This document shows positions 44,266 to 55,651 of a stretch of DNA of 64,000 nucleotides, piece after piece. The translations under genes were made by a program, and so were the position numbers. This DNA comes from Rutpela maculata (lineage: Eukaryota > Arthropoda > Insecta > Coleoptera > Cerambycidae). Under the pieces are notes generated by a model. That model saw only the letters and a program-made list of their open reading frames with translations. It did no database searches and was not told the origin of the DNA. Each line of letters begins with the position of its first letter. Within the stretch, counting starts at the first letter, position 1. Location: contig OW386285.2 of assembly GCA_936432065.2 (NCBI GenBank), positions 369,521,249 through 369,585,248 on the forward strand, given 5' to 3'.

Positions 44266-45640
44266 AGTAACGGTATTTAAATCGGAACCAAACAGCAATT
44301 TTAGGATTTATTTGAACTAAGTAAACTTAAAATATTTCAGAAAATGATAGAAAATTATGTATTTATAACTGACAAAAAAAAATCGGGCTCTGAAGAAAAA
44401 AGTAGTCAGTAGTAATCATATAATGCAAAAGAAAATATGCTAAAAAATATGTACCACTCTTACTAGTACTTATTTGTTGCACAAGTAAACGAAAATTTCA
44501 AGGAGTATACCATGCGTAATGTTTTTTTTTTTTATAATTCTGCAGCTTTAAAATGGCATCAATGGAAATGCACTTAGAAGTTATCAAATAGTAGCACGTG
44601 GCGACGCTGCAAGCACTACATACACAAATGTGAAAAAAAAAAACATTTGTTTACAATTAATATACTTGTTTCCCAAGATTTCCATACGCAACAAAATATC
44701 AGAAATCATTGAATAACTTGATACTCATGTACTAACATACTTTTCTTTCATCTTCCGTAATTGATTACCTTTAATGCCCTGAAATATATCCGCCTCATTA
44801 TAATTTTATGCTATTATAAAGGTTCTGATGCCTTTAATGGATGTCTGGGAATCGTATAAGAATAGAGAACACACATCGGAATATCCCTCTCACTACACCC
44901 CAGTGTGTAATTGATATACATTAAATGTGTCTTCGTCAGTTGCGGCTGTAAACGACATGCCGGTTGTTTTTTTGCAATGCCAAGTGTTCAATTGTTTTAC
45001 GCCTACTCTGACATATTTAGGTCAAAATCAGAAGGGATAAGAACAGCATAGAAGAAAATAACTGTTCGACAAGGTTAGGGTTTATTATGGTCTTTATATA
45101 TGTTGGGAAATTAATGACTCTCTTGATACAGTTTTGTCTTAACACATGTATATATCTCTTATCTTTAAAAGGATGATGTCATGCATATATTATTCTTTTT
45201 AATGATAATAGAGTAAGGAGTGTTAATGTCTTATGCAAAATTTCTTGTGTAATTATACAGGGTGCCTCAAGAATAATGGTTGTTAATTCTACCGTAAATT
45301 AGGGTCCTTGTGGACTGTGCAAACAATTTTTCCTTGGGTGCCTCCTTACCTACAGCCCCCTAAAGTGCAATCCCAACAAAGAGTTTTTTTTTCTCTCTAT
45401 ATATATGGTTCTCTATATACAAGCTCAGTGTTTTGGCCACGAACATATTAAAAAGCTAATGTATAATATTTTAGGTAAAATGTAATTGAGAAATAATGCG
45501 ATAATAGATAAAGGTATTATTATGACAGATTATTATAAAATATGAAAAAAAAATGACTACGCCTACACACGACTGAAACGTCATTCATACTCACTCACTC
45601 AAGATTAGTAATAGGGAGTTAGACGAGGAGGACACCCATC
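44266..45640. other. Stretch without supported gene
   Basis: AT-rich sequence. ACAGGGTGCCTCAAGAATAA near 45258 looks like one end of a mariner-type element, but no partner end was found. Confidence 0.35.
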
Positions 45641-45749
45641 TCGCCCAGGGCTCTTTCAGGGCATTTTTTTTTATAAACATACAAGGTGGACCACGGTTCA
45701 GATGGAGAAAAACAAAGGTTTAAGGTGTAGGAGGTTAACTAGATGTCTA

Positions 45750-45950
45750 TGTTTCAATTAATAAAAAAGGAGATAGATGTTTCATACAGTTAAGTTTAGA
45801 GAGGCTTAAGAGATATGGTAGCCATTAAGGTGACGCAAACTCATTTTCATTCAGATATTTTATAAGGATTTTAGAGTTTATATCCGTTAAAGGGCAATTG
45901 AAAATTAAGTGGTTGATGTCTCCAATTTCGCCGCAGAGGCAAAGTGGATG
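45750..45950 (-). pseudogene. I-type LINE ORF2, C-terminal cysteine knuckle
   Basis: Minus-strand frame from 45950: HPLCLCGEIGDINHLIFNCP, a C-x-C-x8-H-x4-C knuckle typical of I-clade LINE C-termini, then LTDINSKILIKYLNENEF and an in-frame stop at 45824. It is the continuation of the piece that stops near 49205. Its upstream edge touches the (CATT)n tail of the inserted LINE. Confidence 0.75.
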
Positions 45951-45989
45951 AATGCATGAATGAATGAATGAATGAATGAATGAATGAAT
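45949..45989. repeat. (AATG)n microsatellite, LINE tail
   Basis: About ten AATG units, the first with variant bases. They form the 3' tail of the minus-strand LINE. Confidence 0.88.
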
Positions 45990-48573
45990 AGTATTTATTT
46001 ATCTAAAGATAATACATTACAGTAGACATAATATAGGCACTAAGTTAGTACATAAATTACAATTATATACAAATAGGCATATTCTAACAACTCCTATTTT
46101 TAACAGACATACTTAACTATATATACCTATATGCTTACATTTACATATTTTCTTTCACGTACTTAATAAGTTTTGATTTGAATAAACCAATACTATTAAT
46201 AGTCTTCAGGTCATTGGGTAAAGAGTTATACTCAATGATACCTTTATGAAACAAATTATTGTAAGTGAGAGTTTTAGTTGTTCTATTTACGTAACAGTTG
46301 TCTTTGTTTCTAGTATTGTAGTTATGGACTTCATTTACACTCACTATCCTTGAGGATAAATATTCAGGCACCTTCTTATTCAATGTTTTATAAACAAATA
46401 ACATTGTTTGAATATACATATTCTTTTTATATCCAGCCAGCCTAATACTTCCAACATTATATTAATGCTTGTATATCGATTTGCACCTAAAATTATACGC
46501 ATTGCTTTATTTTGTAGAATCTGCAGTCTGTAACAATTTACTTGGGATACATATATAACTGATGAACAGTAAGTAAAATGGGGCAAAATAATGCTGTTGT
46601 ATAATGTTACTTTTATGTTTATGGAAATGTGTCCACTAATTCTATAAAAGTATCCTATTTTTTTACCAATTTTTTTAGAAATATAATCCACATGATTCTT
46701 AAATTTTAAATTCCTATCTATTAACAACCCCAGGTATTTAATTTCATCTTAAAAATCCAAGTCCTTATTTCCAATTTTGACTTTTATTTGTAAATCACAA
46801 AAATTTTTATATGCTCAATCGGATCCTATAAACATACACTTTGATTTTGTTTCGTTTATTTTTAGCCTGTTTACATTAAATTTGTCAGTAAGCCTCTTTA
46901 AATCTTCATTAACCGTTGCAATCAAAGTTTCATAGTTTTTATGACTAAAATAGATTAGGGTGTCATCTGCAAAGAGATGTATTTTACAATTTATTAAAAC
47001 TTTACCTAAATCATTAATATACAGAATAAATAACAGGGGGACCAAGGACACTCCCTTGCGGGACTCCATTGTTGTTATAGCGGCTTTCAGAATATTGTTC
47101 CTCATATTTAGTTTTTTGGCATCTAAATGATAAGTAACTTTCCAACCACATTAAAGTTGTGCCAGAAAATCCATACCTTTTTAATTTTAGAATTAGAGTA
47201 TGTCGATCAATTGTCTCAAAAGCTCTCTTTAGGTCTATGAAGACCGCACATATACCAAATCCATGATTTATATCCTCTTTCCAATCAGATATTACAGACT
47301 GTAACGCTGTCTCGCAAGAGTGTTTGTCCCTGAATCCTGACTGATATGTACAAAGCAGATCGTTGCATTTTACATATTCTAATATTTGATTATATACTAC
47401 AAGTTCTAATAGTTTTTCACAGAATGGTAACATATTGACAGGGCGCATCTCTTGTGCTAAGTTTGTATTAGGTACTTTTGGAATTGGAATAATAATGGAT
47501 GTTTTAAATCTATCAGGAACGATACCTTTTTCTAAACTAAGGTTAATTAAATTTCTTAAGGGATATCCTATGACATGAAAGAGTTCTTTAATTAATTTTA
47601 AATCTATCTCATCTATGCTACCGTTTTTACTTTGACTAAAGATAATTTCTTTCAACTCCTTTATTGATACTTGTTTAAATACAGTAAAAGTAGAGGAGCA
47701 TAGTGGTATGGTGTTTGTTAATAAAGCTTCATCATTAATATTGTTATCAATGTTAGATACAATTGTTTCAATACTCCAATATAATAATTATTTAACACTT
47801 TGGTAATGTCACTTGGTCTATGGTAGTATGCATCATCACAAACAATTTCGCCTATTTTTTACTTTTTGCATCCCAATATGTCTTTTAAATTAGACCACAT
47901 TAATTTTGAATTATTTTTGTTTTTGTCTATCGTATCATGATAAAAAATTTGTTTTGAATTATCTATAGTTCTCATTACTAAATTCCGACATTTTTTATAC
48001 GCTACCCAGTCCTCATTATTTCCAGTCCATTTATATTTTTTATATGCGTTATTTTTGTTTTTGATAGCCTCTCTACAGTCATCATTCATCCATTTATTAT
48101 TTAACTTTATTCTGGTTTCTTTTAGGGGTGAAACTGTATCTAATGTTATTATTAAATTATCAAAAAAGGTTATCAGTTACTTCATTTATATTCGTACTAC
48201 TATATCTCCAGTCTTTTTCAACCAATAAATTTGATAATTTAGTATAATCTAATTTACCTCTTGTTAATTTGACCTGAAAACTATTAACGATATTATCTGT
48301 ATAAACATGTACAATGGAATGATCGGATATTATATAATTATGATCCATAGTTACATTTATATTTGCATGATTTCCAAACACTAAATCTATTGTAGTTTTA
48401 CTAATATCCGCCACCCTAGTATATTCCGTCATGAACTGTTTAAAGCCAATATTTTCAAACATATTGCTTAAATTTCTTTTTATCGCATTGTTGTCTTTCC
48501 AGTTGATGTTAAAATCTCCTACTACTAGTATATTATAATTACAATTTTTTACCAAATTTACTTCAAACCAATT

Positions 48574-48715
48574 AAATAGTATATTATATTACTAGGAGTA
48601 GAACGCACTCTTTTTTTGTGTTGAGGCCAGGATTTGCGGCTGAGGCGAAGCCGAAGCCGCAAACTGGGCGAAACACAAAAAAAGGCGTTCTACTCCGTGT
48701 AATATATACTATTTT
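48574..48715. mobile_element. Hairpin MITE in the LINE endonuclease
   Basis: ATAGTATATTATATTACTAG and GAGTAGAACGC at the left pair with the inverse at 48690-48715; the inner stretch of GAAGCCGAAGCCGC and GCGGCTGAGGC also folds. It separates LINE codons that would otherwise read into VVGDFNINW. Confidence 0.6.
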
Positions 48716-48718
48716 TTC

Positions 48719-49033
48719 TTCAAGCGTATTAAAATGCAAAAATTCATTTATTTATCATAAATGTACAAATATTCAAACTACAGTCTTACATGTTGACACA
48801 ATATGACAAGTGGCTAGTGGATAGCGCGCCACCGGTGGCTTTCGGTATTAACATTATGTTACTAGTAAAACAATACCCACTGCGGTGGTGCTTTCGGAAC
48901 TAACATTATGTTACTAGTAAAACAATGTCCACTACGGTGGCGTTCGGTACTAACATTTTGTTACTAGTAAAACAATGTCCTACTTCTACTTCTGTTTTTG
49001 GTGACATAATTTAAACATTTTAATACGCTTGAA
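48719..49033. repeat. Small element with 19-bp inverted ends and 50-52-bp tandem repeats
   Basis: CTTCAAGCGTATTAAAATG (48719-48737) is inverted at 49015-49033. Between them ACATTATGTTACTAGTAAAA starts at 48851, 48903 and, with one change, 48953, giving about 2.6 tandem units that include a CGGTGG block. Confidence 0.75.
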
Positions 49034-49199
49034 GAAAAAAGTTATTAACAAAGTCATAAGCATTTCCACTAGTTGAACGATAAATAGCTATTACCCAATA
49101 AGTAATTGTATCTATAATAACATTCAATGACACTAACCAGAACTACTTTTGTTGTCTGAAAGATTCAATGTTCCTAAACTTTAGCCCATCTTTGTATTT

Positions 49200-50310
49200 C
49201 CGTATTTCTCGTATTCCCATTTTATGCAAGTGGGTGGGGAATCTGCCATGGTTAAGTTTAATTCTGCTAATAGTAGAGATAGTTTTTCTACTGAGATGAC
49301 AATTTTTAAACCATTGTGAAGACGGGATACTTAGATGGAATTTAAAATAATACGTATTGGATAGTTTTCCATGTTCTCGCCATTGAAAGTTCCATTTTTC
49401 TAAGAGTTTTTTATTGACAAGATAAAAATTAAGAAATGTCCTTTTTAACCATAGTAACGTAACGTTGGTGTGCCTTGCTATATTATCAGCTTTGTTATTT
49501 CCTGCTATATTTGAATGGGCTTTTACCCACAAAAAATGAAATTTGATATTTTAAGTCGATGCCATAGCCAATTTTTCCATGATATTTATAATAAAATGGT
49601 TGGGGTAAATGCAGTTAACTCCAGGAAGATTATTTAACTTTTTTAAAACTGATTGAGAATAGGTGCAAATGACGACTTGGTTATATTTTTTAGAGATTGT
49701 CCATTCTACACCACGAGAAATAGCTACTGCCTCTGCTGAAAAAATACTGAATGCGGGATTTAGAATGAAGGAATATTCGAATTGAATGAAAGGAACATAG
49801 AAAGCTCTACTTAACATATCTGCAGTTTTTGAGCCTTCAGTATAAATTTTGATAGAGTTAGTTGGAAAGTTTGACAGAATCTCGCAGAAAGTTTTATAAA
49901 CAGATATATCATCATCTTTAGGGTAGGTTGGTATATGAATATTTGGCTTAAAGAAGAGGGTATTATATTTCATTTCAAAAATACTTTTTTCTTTGGTGGA
50001 GTTTACAGCCAGAAGATCGAGATCGTGACAAGGCTCATATGCATTGCATAGCGGTGGGGAGTTTTATTTCACCCAGTAGAGGTCGATAAGACTTTTAAGA
50101 CTTTTAATAAAAATATTATGAATTTTTCCCATAATAAGCTCATTGCATTTATTTTTTAAGATATATGTTGACGCTAAATATTCTCTCCGGTACATTAGGG
50201 GCTGCTCCAATGCTTCCATTAAAACCGCTTGGTTAGGGGATGAACTCATGAGTCCCAGACTTGCTTTAATAGCTTTAAACTGAATTATATCGAAACAAAG
50301 AGTTCATCCA
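49200..50310 (-). pseudogene. I-type LINE ORF2: post-RT region and RNase H, inactivated
   Basis: From about 50310 the minus strand reads FKAIKASLGLMSSSPNQAVL, then EQPLMYRREYLASTYILK, typical of the region after the reverse transcriptase. RNase H follows in the same frame: IYTEGSK (the first catalytic Asp is Glu), FSAEAVAISRGVEW (Glu present), CTYSQSVLKKL (the usual Asp is Tyr), an in-frame stop near 49545, then WVKAHSNIAGNNKADNIAR, the last RNase H motif. The next part, ending KLNHGRFPTHLHKMGI near 49205, leads in intact elements directly into the cysteine knuckle, here found at 45950. Mutated catalytic residues and stops mark it as dead. Confidence 0.78.
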
Positions 50311-50469
50311 ATAACTTTTAGACCGCTTGACATATTTTCTTAAAATTTGACACGTTTGCCTGTTCTTTAATCAGTAATATTTCTGATGGCTCATTTAACT
50401 ATTGCTATACAGAGTATGCCATATAAAAGTTGATCCCTTCATTTTTAAGGACTTAAGATTTTGTTGCAG

Positions 50470-51060
50470 GTAAAATCGCAGATTTTGTTGAATTACGAAT
50501 GGCCTGTACATTTAAAAAAATGTTTGACGTCTTTCATAATTTTCCAAAGATGCATAGTTTTATAAGCTTGGCACGCTGCATACAATGTGTAACAGACTCA
50601 TGGATCGTGCTACTATTTTCTTCTTATTTTTTTTTCCCAACGTCTTGGCAGACGTTTGGAGATCCATGCATTATTCTGGTTGGCCTCCCTTTCCTGTACG
50701 GTACGTCTTACAGCCACGCGACTGACTGTTAGGCGTACGGAATCACCAAAGCTCTTTCCCATCAGGTCCTTGGTGACATCATGCTATCGTTTTGGAAGAG
50801 AGCTCTCCGCATCTCGCCATCTATCAACCGTTAATATTGTCCTATCTCCATATAGGATTTGGAAGAATACGATGCTGAAGAGTCGCTTTATGTATTTTTT
50901 GGAAAAGCAAGCTATGGTACCATGAGCTGATCAAGGAATTTGCAGCAAACGTCTCCAAGTTCACATCTCCAAGGCATTAAATACACCACTTGTCTGCCTT
51001 CCTAACAGCTCACATCTCAGTAAGAAAAAAATGTGGACTTCTTTATAGAATTGCTATATA
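50470..51060 (-). repeat. LINE-like dispersed repeat, fragment
   Basis: The segment near 50640-50830 (GTCTTGGCAGACG, CATCAGGTCCTTGGTGACAT) resembles ones near 52070-52160 and 27570-27640 in order and wording. On the minus strand it has the texture of a LINE 3' region, but there is no clear protein motif. Confidence 0.35.
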
Positions 51061-51109
51061 ATATAGTCACGATATTTTTTTACTACGGTTCTTGAGATAC
51101 GTATGCTTT

Positions 51110-51421
51110 TATTCATTTATTTTTACTTGAACGTTTTTATATTAACGTCCTAGCTATTCCACAACACATGCTCAACAGATACTTACACAACAGTCATTCC
51201 TGGCGATATTACCATCTGCCTCAGTTGAGACTCGAACTCAGGAGAGATAACAGAAACTTTCCATGCTGTGTCACTCAACCGCGGTCTAACTTACTGCTAT
51301 CATCTCGGTAACACATTAAAAATGCCACTAAACATCCATACCCTAACCAGAAATTGAACTTGAGACATCATGGTCTCATGAACATCAAACTTAACGCATA
51401 ATCACTGAGCCACTGAGTCGA
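51110..51421 (-). mobile_element. Dimeric tRNA-derived SINE, copy 2 (diverged)
   Basis: On the minus strand it starts CGACTCAGTGGCTCAGTGAT and keeps the order of copy 1: first tRNA-like unit (box B decayed to AGTTCAATTTC), GGGTATGGATGTTTAGTGGC, second unit with GAGATGATAGCAGTAAG and a well-kept GAGTTCGAGTCTC, then the body and TTAATATAAA before an A-rich tail. It is more diverged than copy 1. Confidence 0.8.
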
Positions 51422-51439
51422 TCAATATCTGTTGTAAAA

Positions 51440-51830
51440 AATCTGTAGTAGATGCAGGAAATAAAACTCGACTACCTAGGTGAATATCATATCTAGAGCA
51501 AATAATTAAAATGAGGAAAATCCAAACTACTGCAGAATTAAATAAAACCCAAAGATCAATAGAATACCAATTGCTAAATATAAAAATTGATGACAGAATA
51601 AGAAATGAATACATTAGACAGAAACTAGAGTAATAGATGTACAAGTACTTGTAGCAAGTCTAAAGGGGGATAGCCATACTATCAGATAATCTGATGGGAA
51701 ATAGAACAAGAAGATACAGGAATGGAGACTTTGGCTAGGAAAAAGATGAAGAGGATAACACAAACAATATGGAAAGGGCGGTCAGTCTAATTTCAGATAC
51801 ATTAGATGGAAGTGTTCTGGACAAAAAAAT
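51440..51830 (+). pseudogene. LINE ORF remnant, very short
   Basis: The plus strand reads KLNKTQRSIEYQLLNIKIDD then RIRNEYIRQKLE with a stop at once. The RIRNEYIRxKLE string is typical of the C-terminal region of insect LINE proteins often annotated as craniofacial-development-protein-2-like. The flanking sequence is too broken to follow. Confidence 0.4.
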
Positions 51831-51839
51831 ATAGATATG

Positions 51840-52926
51840 TTGTGTTGTCAAATATTAGATTGAATTTTATTCGTCACAGAATATTTTCATTCATTTAAAA
51901 TTTATTTCTGCCTGAGATATAGGTGTAGTTTACTGGTATATTACTGGATTATTATTTAACTATACCTACTATTTTCATATTTTTTTCGTATTTACAACGT
52001 TTTGGTAGACGATTTGTGATTCATGCAATGTTTGATGTTCGTACTTCGCTGCATAGGAACTTCTGACAACGTTATGCCATCTGTTGTGCACAGCCCCACC
52101 AAAGCTGTTTCCCATTAGCTCTTTGAGGACATCTTAATGTTTTGGAGGTCATCCTCTTCGAATCTTGCCGTCTGGTTAGTATCGAGGTTACTACCTTTAT
52201 ATAGTTTTTTACGTAATTATTTTTGTAATTCTTTTGCAATGTTCTTCTGAACAGATGTTTTATGATCATTACTCTAGTTGGCTTCACGACATCTTTTAGC
52301 GTGGATGACTCTTAAGCTTACAACCTCAACCAAGTTTTTTCCCCCATCAATTTCTTGGTTACATGAACCCAACGTTGTATAGGGCGTCCGTTCTAAGTTA
52401 TTTTCTTTCTGATTGATATGGTCAAAAGTGTACGGATTTAAGATAATATGACACAGAAGAGTTGTTCTGGGAGCGTATTTCTTGGAACAATAGAACAATT
52501 GGTACGATTGGCTGTCCAGAGAATCGTAATAAACATCTCCACACCTATACACAAACTTTAAAGATGATAACATCAATACTTTGTCTGTCTGCCCCCCCCC
52601 CCAACAGTCTATGTCTCAGAGGCGTACAGAAATGTGAAGAAAACTAGGACGTTAGCAAGTGCGACTTTTGTAATTTTGTGATATTTCAGTTATCTTTTTA
52701 GTTAATACCGCAAAATAGTGACTCCTAATAATATCAAACAAAATTTCATTAAGTTCTTTCAAGGTCCAAGCATTTCTGGATATATATTTATGGGATTTTT
52801 CTTGCTATATTTTTATCTAGAATCTAGAAATTAATCACAGCTATTTCCCTAAGACCTCGTATACTCAATTCTGAAGAATTTACGGTTGCTGTATTGTATA
52901 TATTAAATAATAATCAACATTAATAT
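51840..52926. other. Dispersed-repeat remnants
   Basis: The part near 51995-52160 (TTTTGGTAGACGATTTGTGATTC, CATTAGCTCTTTGAGGACATC) repeats the wording of 50640-50790. The remainder shows no feature. Confidence 0.35.
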
Positions 52927-55038
52927 CACAGCCCCACAAAAAAAAATGGTCTGTCCGACAGACCAGACCAGTGTATCCGTATGGTATTCGGAAACACCTC
53001 CCCAAAAAAATGGTCTGTTCGGCGGACCAGACCAGTGAATCCTTATGTACTTGGACCTGCTGAAACTGAATCCGAAGTCAGAATTGTTAGAGTGGCTCGT
53101 TTTTCACCCCCAACCAAAAAAACACCCACAAAACAAAAAGAAAGTAGTCTGTCCAGCGGACTATACCAATGTGTCCTTATATATTTTGACCTGCTGAATC
53201 CGGATTCGAAGTTAGAATTAACAGATTGGCTCGTTTTTCACCTCTAACTCTGAAAAACACCCCCACCCCAAAAAATGATCTGTCCGGCGGACCATACCAG
53301 TGTATGTATTTAAATCCGCTGAAACCGAATCTGAAGTCAGAATTGTAAAATTGGCTCGTTTTTCACCACTAACCCCTAAAAACTTCCCCAAAACAAAAAA
53401 AGTGGTTTGTCCAGCGGACCTTACCAGTGTCCTTACCAAACAAGGATATACCAGTATGGTCCGCCGGGCAGACCATTTTGTGGGGGAGGTGTTTTTTGGG
53501 GGTTTGGGGTGAAAACGAGCCAATCTGACAATTCTAACTTCAGATTCGGTTTCAAGCGGTCCAAATATATAAGGATACATTGGTATGTTCTGCCGGACAG
53601 ACCACTTTTTTGTTTTGGGAGTGTTTTTTTTGAGGTTAGCTGTGAAATATGAGCAAATCTGACAATTCCAACTTCGAATTTGGATTCATCAGGTCAAATT
53701 ACATCAGGATTCACTGGTATAATCCGCCGGACAGACCAGTTTCTTTTTGTTTTGGGGGTGTTTTTTGGGGTTGGGGGTGAAAAACGAGCCCATCTGACAA
53801 TTTTAACTTCGGATTCGGTTTCAGCAGGTCCAAATACATAAGAATACACTAGTCTGGTCCGCCGGACAGACCATTTTTTTGGGGAGAGGGGGTTTTTCGG
53901 TTAGGGGTGAAAAACGGGCTAATCTGTCAATTATAACTTCGAATCCGGATTCAGCAGGTCAAAATACATAAGAATACACTTGTATAATTCGCCGGACAGA
54001 CCACTTTGTTTTTGTTTTGGGGGTGTTTTTTGGGGTAAAAAACGAGCCAATCTGACAATTCTGACTTCGGATTCGGTTTCAGCAGGTCCAAATTAGAGAT
54101 GGGCGCGTGAGTCGATTTTGACTCACGCTCACGACTTTAAACCTTTAGCTCACGCACACTCGCGCACACTCGCGCACACACGCACGACTGATATATGTTA
54201 AGGCAAACTCACGCACGCTCACGCATGGGATCTTTTGACTCACGCACACTCACGAAATCTTCCGTGATTTGGTACCTTAAATGTACACGCTCACGCCGTG
54301 ACAAGGTGAAATTCACGTCACGTGCCCATCTCTGGACCAGAGTGACCAGACCAGGCTAGGAGGGCTAGGCGACTGGCGAATGCAGTAGAGAGAGATTGCA
54401 ATTACGCAGTTTGATTTGAATGTTGCGTCATTCATCCTGTCTCCTGTCCTTTTCCCTCCCTTCTCGCGCTCGTGTTCCGTCTTCCGTCTATCGCTTCGCT
54501 TCTTATTCTTGTCACGACACGACAGGTTGAAGTTTTAAAGCAGAGATGGGGCGTCGTGTCACGGCGTGAATATTATCTTACGCACGCTCACGCACGGGAT
54601 CTTTTGACTCACGCACACTCACGAAATCTTCCGTGATTTGGTACCTTAAATGTACACGCTCACGCCATGACACGCCGTGACACGGCGTGACACGGTGAAA
54701 TTCACGTCACGTGCCCATCTCTAGTCCAAATACATAAGAATACATTTGTCTGGTCCGCCGAACAGACCATTTTTTTGGGAGGGTGTGTTTTTCGGGGCTA
54801 ATCTGTCAATTATAACTTCGAATCCGGATTCAGCAGGTCAAAACACATAAGGATATACTGGTATAGTTCGCCGAACAGACCAGTTTGTTTTTGTTTTGGG
54901 GGTGTTTTTTGAGGTTGGGGGTGAAAAACGAGCCAATCTGACAGTTCTGACTTCGGATTCGGTTTCAGCGGGTCCAAATACATACGAATACACTGGTCTA
55001 GTCCGCCGGACAGACCACTTTTTTTTTGTGGGGCTGTG
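52927..55038. mobile_element. Repeat-built transposon: about 13 subunits in two opposing arrays
   Basis: The element begins CACAGCCCCACAAAAAAAAA and ends with the inverse; TAT flanks both sides (52924-52926 and 55039-55041). Inside, a unit of about 130 bp recurs. It contains a TGGTCTGTCCGGCGGACC-like block, ACCAGTGTATCCTTATGTA, CTGCTGAAACCGAATCCGAA and GGCTCGTTTTTCACC. About five units run in one direction (52943 to about 53430), and about eight in the opposite direction (53450 to 55030). A hAT MITE interrupts one unit. The apparent frames in the region are readings of the repeat. The 206-bp element at 17199 has the same ends. Confidence 0.88.
54094..54723. mobile_element. hAT MITE with 8-bp target duplication, nested
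   Basis: TAGAGATGGGC at the left and its inverse GCCCATCTCTA at the right are flanked by GTCCAAAT on both sides (54086-54093 and 54724-54731), a perfect 8-bp duplication. Removing it restores the continuity of the host subunit (CAGGTCCAAATACATAAG). The interior has two direct copies of about 120 bp (54220-54336 and 54590-54722) rich in TCACG steps, the first ending in another CCCATCTCT. There is no coding. Confidence 0.88.
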
Positions 55039-55651
55039 TATTCTATCAGAAATCCATTGCATCTTGAAGCAGATGCTTTAAGTTATATTATATCAAAAAT
55101 ACTTTAATTTGCCTTCATCAAATTTAATAGTAAAAAGTTATGACTACATTAAAAAATTTGTGTTTATGAGAGATAATAAACGATAAATACTCATAAACCA
55201 CTATGCACATTATTTTTGTGACATGAAATTTTGTAGGGTAGTGCTATCGGTTAATAGCCAATTGTACTAAATTTATGTATATTAGCTGAGATTTTATGGC
55301 AAACTGGGTTAACTTTATAAAATTGAAAAAGCATTTTCGTGTAAATCAATTAATCCTAAAATATGTTAACATTTATTTATTAAATTTTTGATTAAAATAG
55401 GCTAGTATTAATAAGTATTGATATTTAAATAAGTTCCTGTCAATTGGGTCAATTTTTGAGAAAATGTATGTTCAACACTAACGAGTTAATACTTAAAGAT
55501 AGGACATATACAGTTTTTATCATAAATTTTGTATATAGTTAAGTGCCACGCTCTAATAATGCAATTAGGAACTATTTTCATTAACAAACTACAATATTCA
55601 AATACAACAGAAATTTACAATAAAAAATATATATAGTTGTATTCGTTAGAT

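Larger units (their letters stand above)
46141..49110 (-). pseudogene. CR1/Jockey-like LINE ORF2 (endonuclease plus reverse transcriptase), frameshifted
   Basis: The endonuclease C-terminal half at 48555-48160 has ILVVGDFNINW, TTIDLVFGN and ISDHSIVHV. A linker follows at 48089-47859. The reverse transcriptase at 47655-47014 has FKTSIIIPIPK, CAVFIDLKRAFETIDR (motif A) and NNGVPQGSVLGP (motif B); the next frame (47105-46815) carries LFADDTLIY (motif C, catalytic Asp pair intact). Thumb and C-terminal parts follow at 46727-46380 and 46419-46141, ending GLFKSKLIKYVKEN. At least four frameshifts or stops separate the pieces. It would nick DNA and reverse transcribe its own RNA if intact. Confidence 0.82.
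45949..49200 (-). mobile_element. CR1/Jockey-superfamily LINE inserted in the I-type LINE
   Basis: The 3' end is a (CATT)n microsatellite tail (45949-45989 on the plus strand as AATG repeats), as in CR1, L2 or Daphne groups rather than poly(A). Reading up the minus strand come the C-terminal domain, reverse transcriptase, a linker, and the endonuclease, whose N-terminal edge (TYWVIAIYRSTSGNAYDFVN) lies near 49050-49110. It is 5'-truncated near 49200. Two small repeats sit between the endonuclease halves at 48574-49033. I saw no target duplication. Confidence 0.72.
45640..50310 (-). mobile_element. I-type LINE fragment, split by another LINE
   Basis: Two pieces of one C-terminal ORF2 lie on the minus strand. 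The first (50310 to about 49200) covers the end of the reverse-transcriptase region and an RNase H domain. The second (about 45950 to 45640) continues with the cysteine knuckle. The insertion between them is a separate LINE whose (CATT)n tail abuts the second piece. The 5' half of the I-type element is missing. Confidence 0.72.

Noticed and set aside
52981..53652. Several overlapping frames with repeated VRRT, AETESEVRIVRLARF strings
   Set aside because: They are translations of the tandem subunits of the repeat-built transposon and occur on both strands.
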